Shown: in pieces, positions 4,979 to 10,785 of the stretch | How the letters are laid out: each line of letters begins with the position of its first letter | How positions within the stretch are numbered: the first letter of the stretch is position 1 | NCBI RefSeq assembly: GCF_001889065.1 | Contig: NZ_LWHB01000094.1 | Span: 1-10,785 of the forward strand | Length of the DNA stretch: 10,785 nucleotides | Direction of reading: 5' to 3' | DNA from: Suttonella ornithocola | GTDB taxonomy: Bacteria; Pseudomonadota; Gammaproteobacteria; Cardiobacteriales; Cardiobacteriaceae | Program-made: the position numbers and the translations under genes | The notes under the pieces: model-generated | Database searches by the model: none | The model's input: only the letters and a program-made list of their open reading frames with translations | Told to the model about the DNA's origin: nothing

Positions 4979-7108
4979 ATGTTGAAAAAGTGGGCATTTA
5001 TATTGGGATTAGCTGCAATAGATATTGTGCATGCTGAAACTAAAACAATAGCAAATGATTTTTCTAAACCAGCTCCTATGGTTGTTACTGATGTTCAAAA
5101 ACGTGCATTCATGCTGGGGATGAATTTATTAAGCAATCATCACTATCGAAAGCTATCTTTACAGGATGTATCAGCACCAGCATTTGACGATTATTTACAA
5201 GCACTTGATTATGGACATATTTATTTTTTACAAAGTGATATTGATGAATTTGCCCCTTTAAGAAAAGATTTGCCCAAAGCGGTGAGAAGGGGAGATTTGA
5301 CTACGGCGGTGAATGTATTTGAGCGTTATCGCCAACGAGCGACAGATTTAAATAACTGGAGTTTGGAACGCTTAAAAAAACCGTTTGACTTAAAGAAGCA
5401 AGATAGCGTCAATATCCCTGATTATCGTAATCGCAAGCAGCAATTACCTTGGCATAAGTCTTTATCAGAAGTTTATCAATATCAAGAAAAACGGTTAAAA
5501 GATGCTTTGATTCGTCTTCGTTTGTCCGGTAAGGATGAAAAGCAGGCAGTTGAAAAGCTAACAAAGCGTTATCAAAATTTGCAAAAACGCTTGAATCAAA
5601 TGACCATTGAAGATGTTTTTGATGTCTATATGAATGCGATTTCTGGTAATTATGATCCACATTCTAATTATCTTTCTCCACGTAATATTGAAGATTTTGA
5701 TATTGGTATGACCTTGTCTTTAGAAGGGATTGGCGCCACATTAATGTCTGAAGACGATAAAATTACGATTAATGAACTGATTCCCGGTGGTCCAGCTTAT
5801 AAAAGTGGGAAGCTGCATTTAAAAGACAGGATTATTGGGGTTGGACAAGGGAAGGAAGGCGAAATTCAAGATGTTGTTGGGATGCGTTTGGATAAAGCTG
5901 TTCGATTGATTCGAGGAAAAAAAGGTACTTTTGTTCGTTTGTTAATTGAACCCAGTAATCCAAGTGAACCTGAGCAAGAAGTTTTGATAGAGAGAGATAA
6001 AATCAATTTAGAAGAGCAAGCTGCGCGTGGGAAAATTGAAACGGTTACCGAAAATGGAATAACAAAGAAAATTGGCGTTATTCAGCTTCCTTCTTTCTAT
6101 ATGGATTTTGAAGGAGCTAAAAAACATCAAAAGGATTTTCGTAGTACTAGCCGAGATATGGCAAAGTTGATTAAGGAAATGAAAGCGAAAAAAGTTGATG
6201 GCATTATTATTGACTTACGCGGAGACGGTGGCGGCTCTTTATACGAAGCCATTCAAACGGTTGGTTTGTTTATCGACCAAGGACCAGTGGTAACGGTTAG
6301 CAGTGAAGACGGTAGTATGAATGTTGAGCGGGATACTAATAAAGGCGCGCTATGGGAAGGACCGTTGGCGGTGATGATTGATCATCAATCTGCTTCTGCT
6401 TCTGAAATTTTTGCAGCGGCTATCCAAGATTATCGCCGTGGCATTATTATTGGCAGTACTTCTTTTGGGAAAGGAACTGTTCAGACAGTTATAGATTTAA
6501 ATCGCTTTGTTTCAAAGAACTCTCCAGCATTAGGAGAGATGAAACTAACCATTTCAATGTTTCACCGAATTACGGGCAGCAGTAATCAATTACAAGGAGT
6601 AGTTCCAGATGTCGTTCTTCCTTCTAGTAGCCATATTGATGATGTGGGGGAAAGAAGTATGCCGCATGCTTTGCCTTGGCGAAAAGTTCCGTCTGCGGAT
6701 TTTAAATCATATCAATTAGTGAATGCAGAGATTGTGAAGTCCTTGCAAGAACAACATTTACAGCGTATGAAAACGCGTCCTGCCTTAGTTCGTTATGGGC
6801 AATATATGGATCGTGTTAAACGAGAAAATAATAAAACGGATTGGTCATTAAATTTAGATGAGCGCCGTCAGCAATATCGTCAGTGGAAATCCTATACCGA
6901 AGATTATAAGGCAGCGCAGGAAAAAGATATTCCTGCTTTGCATTCTGATGAAAAACGGCGAGAAGATATCAAAAAGCGTAATGCAGTAATTGATAATGAG
7001 GAAGATAAAGAGATTTTTGTACCAGATGTTGGGTTATATGAAGGGCTCAATATTTTCTTTAATTATATTGAGAAGCTTACAAAAACCGAACATAAAAACG
7101 CGGCTTAA
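4979..7108 (+). CDS. prc: Tail-specific (carboxy-terminal processing) periplasmic protease Prc
   Basis: Prc is a periplasmic serine protease of family S41 that trims or degrades proteins from their C-termini; in E. coli it processes FtsI and degrades MepS with the partner NlpI. The protein has 709 residues against about 682 in E. coli. A signal peptide is visible, with positive MLKK, a hydrophobic core and a VHA|E cleavage site after residue 19; Asp15 inside the core is slightly unusual. A helical N-terminal domain follows (about 35-235), then a PDZ domain (about 240-325) containing ELIPGGPAYKSGKLHLKDRIIGVG. The S41 core carries IIDLRGDGGGSLYEA, SASASE at 471-476 with the nucleophile Ser473, and FGKGTVQ with Lys498. 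The Ser-Lys spacing of 25 equals that of E. coli S452/K477. The highly charged C-terminal part (about 560-700) is the family's DUF3340 region. The start is ATG at 4979 with GGACGGA-like purines just upstream. tkt follows 17 bases after the stop. Confidence 0.95.
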   Translation: MLKKWAFILGLAAIDIVHAETKTIANDFSKPAPMVVTDVQKRAFMLGMNLLSNHHYRKLSLQDVSAPAFDDYLQALDYGHIYFLQSDIDEFAPLRKDLPKAVRRGDLTTAVNVFERYRQRATDLNNWSLERLKKPFDLKKQDSVNIPDYRNRKQQLPWHKSLSEVYQYQEKRLKDALIRLRLSGKDEKQAVEKLTKRYQNLQKRLNQMTIEDVFDVYMNAISGNYDPHSNYLSPRNIEDFDIGMTLSLEGIGATLMSEDDKITINELIPGGPAYKSGKLHLKDRIIGVGQGKEGEIQDVVGMRLDKAVRLIRGKKGTFVRLLIEPSNPSEPEQEVLIERDKINLEEQAARGKIETVTENGITKKIGVIQLPSFYMDFEGAKKHQKDFRSTSRDMAKLIKEMKAKKVDGIIIDLRGDGGGSLYEAIQTVGLFIDQGPVVTVSSEDGSMNVERDTNKGALWEGPLAVMIDHQSASASEIFAAAIQDYRRGIIIGSTSFGKGTVQTVIDLNRFVSKNSPALGEMKLTISMFHRITGSSNQLQGVVPDVVLPSSSHIDDVGERSMPHALPWRKVPSADFKSYQLVNAEIVKSLQEQHLQRMKTRPALVRYGQYMDRVKRENNKTDWSLNLDERRQQYRQWKSYTEDYKAAQEKDIPALHSDEKRREDIKKRNAVIDNEEDKEIFVPDVGLYEGLNIFFNYIEKLTKTEHKNAA

Positions 7109-7125
7109 TTAGGAAAGGAGAAAGA

Positions 7126-9111
7126 ATGAATACTCATGCGTTAATGGCAAATGCTATCCGCATTTTAAGTATGGATGCAGTGCAAAAAGCAAAATCAGGT
7201 CATCCGGGTGCACCAATGGGTATGGCGGATATGGCAACTGTTCTATGGCAAAAGCATTTGCGCGTCAATCCTCATAATCCTAAATGGGAAAACCGCGATC
7301 GCTTCGTGCTTTCTAATGGTCATGCCTCTATGTTGCAATATTCTTTACTGCATTTAACAGGGTTTGCCGTTAGCTTAGAGGATATTAAGAATTTTCGTCA
7401 ATTACATAGCATTACTCCAGGGCATCCAGAAGTTCATGAAACACCGGGAGTAGAAACAACGACCGGTCCACTCGGACAAGGGATTGCTAATGCCGTCGGT
7501 TTTGCACTTGCTGAAGCGCATCTTGCTGAGCAATTTAACCGCGATAATCATAAAATTGTTGATCACTACACTTATTGTTTTCTTGGCGATGGCTGCTTGA
7601 TGGAAGGGATTTCTCATGAAGCTTGCTCACTGGCAGGAACTTTAGGGCTTGGAAAATTGATTGTTTTTTATGACTCTAATGGTATTTCTATTGATGGTGA
7701 AGTAGAACCGTGGTTTAGTGAAGATGTTGCTAAGCGTTTTGATGCTTATGGTTGGCAAGTTATTGGCGAGATTGATGGCCATAATAGTGAAGCCATTGAC
7801 CAAGCGATTCGTCAGGCAAAATCTGAAACGAATAAACCTACCATTATCATTTGTAAAACCACCATTGGTTTTGGTTCTCCACATTTAGCAGGCAGTGAAA
7901 AAAGCCATGGTGCGCCTTTAGGAGCAGAAGAAATTGCAGCAACGAAATCTGCTCTAGGATTACCAAGTGGGGATTTTGAATTACCAGAAGGGGCTAAAGA
8001 AGCAGCAGATTTGTCTGAAAAAGGTAAGCAGTGGGAAGCAGATTGGCAAGACGCGTTTTCTGCTTATGAAAAGGCACATCCTGAATTAGCCAGTGAATAT
8101 CGTCGCGTAATGAAAAGGGATTTGCCAAAAGATTTCAGCGATAAAATGCGATCAGCATTAAAAGAATTACAAGCAAAAGCAGAAAAAGTTGCAACGCGTA
8201 AAGCGTCTGAAAATGCACTAAATATTGTAGCGCCATTATTACCTGAACTTGTTGGCGGTTCTGCGGATTTAACAGGCTCTAACTTAACGGCAAGTACGCT
8301 TAGCAAATCTATTTTACCGCATCAATTTGGTGGTAATTATGTGCATTATGGGGTGAGAGAATTTGCAATGGCGGCTATTATGAATGGCATGTATCTCCAT
8401 GGCGGCATTCGTCCATACGGAGGAACATTCTTAGTTTTCTCTGACTATATGCGTAATGGTATGCGGATGTCTGCGTTAATGAAAATTCCAGCGGTTTATG
8501 TATTAACGCATGACTCAATTGGTTTAGGAGAAGATGGACCAACGCATCAACCTGTTGAGCAGGTATCATCTTTGCGCTTAATTCCTAATTTAAATGTTTG
8601 GCGCCCTTGTGATGGGGTTGAAACATTAGCTGCTTGGCAAAGTGCTTTGAATAATGAAACGCCAAGTGCTTTAGCACTTTCTCGCCAAGGTTTGCCGGTA
8701 TTAGCACGTGATGACGCACAAATTACTGATATTGCTAAAGGTGGCTATATTTTAAAAGCAACAGAGAATGCAAAGGCTTGCTTAGTTGCTAGTGGTTCAG
8801 AAGTAGAATTAGCCATGAAAGCGGCTGAGGCTTTAGAAAAAGAAGGGATTTCTGTGCAAGTCGTTTCTATGCCGTGTTTAGATATTTTCTTAGCGCAAGA
8901 ACCATCTTATCAAGAAAAGGTTTTGCCAAAAGGATTGGTGAAAATTGCTGTTGAAGCCGGCGTTACAGGGCTTTGGAAAGGAATTGTTGGCGATAAAGGA
9001 ACCGTTATTGGATTAGATACGTTTGGTGCTTCTGCTCCTGCTGAACAGCTTTTTGAGCAGTTTGGCTTTACGGTTGAAAATGTCGTTGAAAAAGTGAAAT
9101 TATCAGTTTGA
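7126..9111 (+). CDS. tkt: Transketolase
   Basis: Transketolase is a cytosolic thiamine-diphosphate enzyme of the non-oxidative pentose phosphate pathway. It moves two-carbon units from ketoses such as xylulose 5-phosphate to ribose 5-phosphate or erythrose 4-phosphate. The 661-residue length is typical (E. coli TktA 663). Active-site residues fall at the family positions: His26 in SGHPGAPMG, the ThDP/Mg motif GDGCLMEG with Asp155 and Asn185 in YDSNGISIDG, and Glu412 (E. coli Glu411) in VREFAMAA. The pyrimidine-domain motifs GGSADLTGSNLT, GGIRPYGGTFLVFSDYMR and GLGEDGPTHQPVEQ are intact, and the C-terminal domain ends normally. AAGGAG at 7115-7120 lies five bases before the ATG. The 17-base gap after prc suggests the two can be co-transcribed. 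A strong intrinsic terminator follows at 9125. Confidence 0.97.
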   Translation: MNTHALMANAIRILSMDAVQKAKSGHPGAPMGMADMATVLWQKHLRVNPHNPKWENRDRFVLSNGHASMLQYSLLHLTGFAVSLEDIKNFRQLHSITPGHPEVHETPGVETTTGPLGQGIANAVGFALAEAHLAEQFNRDNHKIVDHYTYCFLGDGCLMEGISHEACSLAGTLGLGKLIVFYDSNGISIDGEVEPWFSEDVAKRFDAYGWQVIGEIDGHNSEAIDQAIRQAKSETNKPTIIICKTTIGFGSPHLAGSEKSHGAPLGAEEIAATKSALGLPSGDFELPEGAKEAADLSEKGKQWEADWQDAFSAYEKAHPELASEYRRVMKRDLPKDFSDKMRSALKELQAKAEKVATRKASENALNIVAPLLPELVGGSADLTGSNLTASTLSKSILPHQFGGNYVHYGVREFAMAAIMNGMYLHGGIRPYGGTFLVFSDYMRNGMRMSALMKIPAVYVLTHDSIGLGEDGPTHQPVEQVSSLRLIPNLNVWRPCDGVETLAAWQSALNNETPSALALSRQGLPVLARDDAQITDIAKGGYILKATENAKACLVASGSEVELAMKAAEALEKEGISVQVVSMPCLDIFLAQEPSYQEKVLPKGLVKIAVEAGVTGLWKGIVGDKGTVIGLDTFGASAPAEQLFEQFGFTVENVVEKVKLSV

Positions 9112-9120
9112 TGGTATATA
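9112..9120 (+). promoter_or_regulatory. Possible extended -10 element for pgk, just before the tkt terminator
   Basis: TGGTATATA at 9112-9120 resembles the extended -10 form TG-N-TATAAT in its TG and first four hexamer bases. Upstream, TTGAAA occurs at 9086-9091, but too far (23 bases) for a standard -35. Initiation from here would begin near 9127, inside the left arm of the terminator, so the RNA would lack part of the hairpin. This would explain how pgk is expressed despite the terminator 23 bases before its ATG. It is an inference from position and a partial match. Confidence 0.3.
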
Positions 9121-9124
9121 GTGG

Positions 9125-9151
9125 CGGCTCTGAATTTTCAGAGCCGTTTTT
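9125..9151 (+). terminator. Intrinsic terminator after tkt
   Basis: CGGCTCTGA (9125-9133) and TCAGAGCCG (9138-9146) form a perfect nine-pair stem around ATTT, followed directly by five T (9147-9151). It starts 14 bases after the tkt stop and should end the tkt (or prc-tkt) transcript. The T-run is short, so some read-through into pgk is possible. Confidence 0.9.
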
Positions 9152-9173
9152 CATTGAGAAGGAGTTATAAATT

Positions 9174-10334
9174 ATGCGGACTTTAGCCGATATTGATGTA
9201 AAAGATAAGCGCGTATTGATGCGTTTAGATTTAAATGTGCCGATGAAAGACGGCAAAATTACCAGTGATGCTCGTATTATGGCAGCATTACCAACGATTA
9301 AATTAGCGTTGGATAAAGGTGCAGCGGTTTTAATCATGGCACATTTTGGTCGGCCAACAGAAGGCGAATATGATGAAGCGTATTCTCTTGCGCCAGTAGC
9401 GAAATATTTAGGGGAAAAGCTTGGACAAGAAGTGCCTTTAATCAAGGACTATTTAGAAAACCCACCAAAAGTTTCTCCAGGTGAAGTCGTTATGTTAGAA
9501 AACGTACGCTTTAATAAAGGTGAGAAGAAAAATGATCCTGAGCTTGCTAGCAAGTATGCCGCGCTTTGCGATGTGTTTGTGAGTGATGGTTTTGGTGTAG
9601 TGCATAGAGCGCAAGCCTCTACGGTCGGCGTTGCTGAAAAAGCGCCAGTTGCTTGTGCAGGTTTATTGGTACAAAAAGAAGTTGAAACACTTGAGAAAAT
9701 CTTGAAAAATCCAGCACGTCCGATGATGGCGATTGTGGGTGGTTCAAAAGTATCAACAAAATTATTGGTTCTTAAAGCCCTTTTAGAAAAAGTCGATACT
9801 TTAATTCCAGGGGGCGGTATTGCCAATACTTTCCTTGCTGCTCAAGGCTATAGCGTAGGTAGTTCACTTTATGAACCCGATTTATTAGAAGAAGCCAGAC
9901 AAATGTTAGCTTCAGCAAAACAGCGTGGCGTTAATATTCCACTTCCTGTTGATGTGGTAGTTGGCACAGAGTTTTCTGCGGATACGAAAACACAGACTAA
10001 ATCAGTAGAAGATGTCGCACCAAATGAAATGATTTTAGATATTGGTCCTGAAACCGCGGCAAATTACGCGCGCATGATTGCTGAAATGAAAACGATTGTG
10101 TGGAATGGTCCGGTTGGCGTGTTTGAAATGGAACCTTTTGCAGAAGGAACCAAAGTCATGTGTGATGCAATTGCAAAAACACCTGCTTTCACTTTCGCTG
10201 GCGGTGGCGATACGATTTCTGCGATTGGTCAGTTTGGTATTGAAGATAAAGTTGACTATATTTCAACTGGTGGCGGTTCAATGCTTGAGTATTTAGAAGG
10301 TAAAGCTTTACCAGGTGTTGAAGTTTTAAAATAG
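9174..10334 (+). CDS. pgk: Phosphoglycerate kinase
   Basis: Pgk catalyses the reversible, ATP-forming transfer of phosphate from 1,3-bisphosphoglycerate to ADP in glycolysis, in the cytosol. The 386 residues match the bacterial norm (E. coli 387). N-terminal, 3-phosphoglycerate-binding domain: RLDLNVP at 17-23 with Asp19 and Asn21, SDARI with Arg34, HFGRP at 57-61, LENVRFNKGEKKND, and DVFVSDGFGVVHRAQAST. C-terminal, nucleotide-binding domain: GGSKVSTKLLVL, GGGIANTFL, VDVVVG, DIGPETA, VWNGPVGVFE, the GGGDT loop at 343-347, and STGGGSMLEYLEGKALPGV near the end. AAGGAG at 9159-9164 lies nine bases before the ATG. In many bacteria tkt-gap-pgk are consecutive; here no gap gene separates tkt and pgk, and the tkt terminator lies between them. 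A strong terminator follows the TAG stop. Confidence 0.98.
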   Translation: MRTLADIDVKDKRVLMRLDLNVPMKDGKITSDARIMAALPTIKLALDKGAAVLIMAHFGRPTEGEYDEAYSLAPVAKYLGEKLGQEVPLIKDYLENPPKVSPGEVVMLENVRFNKGEKKNDPELASKYAALCDVFVSDGFGVVHRAQASTVGVAEKAPVACAGLLVQKEVETLEKILKNPARPMMAIVGGSKVSTKLLVLKALLEKVDTLIPGGGIANTFLAAQGYSVGSSLYEPDLLEEARQMLASAKQRGVNIPLPVDVVVGTEFSADTKTQTKSVEDVAPNEMILDIGPETAANYARMIAEMKTIVWNGPVGVFEMEPFAEGTKVMCDAIAKTPAFTFAGGGDTISAIGQFGIEDKVDYISTGGGSMLEYLEGKALPGVEVLK

Positions 10335-10348
10335 GATTAGTTATGAAC

Positions 10349-10384
10349 TAATAAAAAAGCACGCTTAAGCGTGCTTTTTTATTA
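10349..10384. terminator. Bidirectional intrinsic terminator after pgk
   Basis: This is a perfect palindrome with 18-base arms centred between 10366 and 10367. The GC-rich core GCACGCTT/AAGCGTGC is flanked by six A on the left and six T on the right. Read on either strand it gives a stem followed by a T-run, so it should stop pgk transcription and also any minus-strand transcript arriving from the IS element. It begins 15 bases after the pgk stop. Confidence 0.93.
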
Positions 10385-10470
10385 TAGTCAACTTCCCAAA
10401 AATGCATACAATGTTAACTTAATATCTATAGTCAAAGGCTAATAAAAGAGTCACAGAAATTATAGTGCAA
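10383..10470 (+). repeat. Repeated TATAGTCAA motif at the IS630 end
   Basis: TATAGTCAA occurs exactly at 10383-10391 and 10427-10435, and a near copy, TATAGTGCAA, at 10461-10470 next to the transposase stop. All are in the same orientation, spaced 44 and 34 bases apart. They could be terminal and subterminal transposase-binding sites or ends of separate insertions. The sequence between them is AT-rich and encodes nothing I can see. Confidence 0.55.
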
Positions 10471-10785
10471 TCATCTAAAACCCAACCCAATCCAAAGCAG
10501 ATAAAAGAATAAAGTATCAATACAATCCATCCGCCATTCTTTGCGTATTTGTTTAATCCAAGCCCACATCTTTTCAATAGGATTTAAGTCTGGACTATAA
10601 GGGGGTAACCAAACTATCTCATGCCCATGCTCTTCAATGATTGCTTGAATATCACTGCGTTTATGAAAAGCGGCATTGTCCATGACAATTACACTGTTTT
10701 TAGGTAACTCAGGTAACAGTGCTTCTCTCACCCAATGAGAGAAAATATCGCTGTTAATAGAACCATCATATAAGCGTAAGGCAAA
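10471..10785 (-). CDS. IS630-family transposase, C-terminal part (5' end outside window)
   Basis: This is the catalytic C-terminal part of a DDE transposase of the IS630/Tc1-mariner superfamily, which cuts and joins DNA at TA sites. The frame is open to the right edge: before the GTG at 10731 it reads on without a stop through FALRLYDGSINSDIFSHWV, so that GTG is internal and 104 residues are visible. VIVMDNAAFHK carries the second catalytic Asp, and WLPPYSPDLNPIEKMWAWIK carries the final Glu. The first Asp should lie outside the window. The tail after NPIEK ends in a hydrophobic LFFYLLWIGLGFR, apparently the natural C-terminus. No frameshift or premature stop is seen in the visible part, so it may be intact, though only about a third can be judged. 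It is transcribed toward the pgk terminator. Confidence 0.9.
   Translation of the reverse strand, partial: FALRLYDGSINSDIFSHWVREALLPELPKNSVIVMDNAAFHKRSDIQAIIEEHGHEIVWLPPYSPDLNPIEKMWAWIKQIRKEWRMDCIDTLFFYLLWIGLGFR

Larger units (their letters stand above)
10383..10785 (-). mobile_element. IS630-family insertion sequence, 3' end only (continues beyond window)
   Basis: The element is identified by its transposase C-terminus. IS630/Tc1-mariner elements insert at TA and duplicate it. The inner end should lie between the pgk terminator and the transposase stop at 10471. Two candidate ends begin with the same TATAGTCAA, at 10383 and 10427; the outer one shares its TA with the edge of the terminator palindrome. 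The other end is outside the window, so neither the inverted repeat nor the boundary can be confirmed. Confidence 0.7.

Noticed and set aside
4979..7108. prc-tkt as part of a novel protease-linked system
   Set aside because: Both are complete, ordinary housekeeping genes with all catalytic residues; close spacing alone does not imply a joint function.
9125..9146. The tkt terminator arms (GGCTCTGAA) as paired DNA-uptake sequences, as in Neisseria terminators
   Set aside because: The ten-base Neisseria uptake word GCCGTCTGAA is not matched, and I noticed no further copies in the window.
9449..9826. A 125-codon open frame on the minus strand inside pgk, and another at 9068-9445
   Set aside because: Both lie antisense to highly conserved pgk or tkt sequence, show no recognisable domain, and follow from codon bias of the real gene.

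Overview
The window holds ten protein-coding genes, mostly chromosomal housekeeping genes, in moderately AT-rich DNA, and ends in an insertion sequence. The gene set points to a Gram-negative gammaproteobacterium: LPS inner-core heptosyltransferase WaaC, periplasmic tail-specific protease Prc, a CobB-type sirtuin, a YgdD/DUF423 membrane protein, and PurE/PurK of the two-step AIR-carboxylation type. The low GC content together with heptose-containing LPS would fit a small host-associated lineage such as the Cardiobacteriales. That placement is inference and not proven by anything I can compute here.

Layout. (1) 1-1285, + strand: the 3' part of purK, overlapping purE by four bases; together they convert AIR to CAIR in purine synthesis. 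(2) 1376-1927, +: an unrecognised protein with two membrane segments and an uncertain start. (3) 1980-2756, - strand: an inositol-monophosphatase-fold phosphatase of the HisN type, convergent with (2). (4) 2821-4861, +: a compact waaC - DUF423 - cobB cluster, with one overlapping junction and one 5-bp gap. (5) 4979-9111, +: prc followed 17 bp later by tkt, ending at a strong intrinsic terminator. (6) 9174-10334, +: pgk, ending at a long, perfectly palindromic terminator that should work in both directions. (7) about 10383 to the window end, - strand: the 3' end of an IS630-family element, whose transposase runs off the right edge. No stretch over 300 bases lacks a gene.

How the genes work together. 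tkt (pentose phosphate pathway) and pgk (glycolysis) form a central-carbon pair; in many bacteria a gap gene lies between them, and here there is none. purK/purE is a translationally coupled pair. waaC/DUF423/cobB looks like one transcript combining envelope biogenesis with a protein deacylase, probably through linkage and not a shared pathway. I found no CRISPR array, tRNA, rRNA, riboswitch, phage module or defence system. Nothing in the window looks like a new multi-gene system. The points most worth checking are the repeated TATAGTCAA motif at the IS630 end, the IS boundary touching the pgk terminator, the possible pgk promoter next to the tkt terminator, and the start of the gene at 1376.
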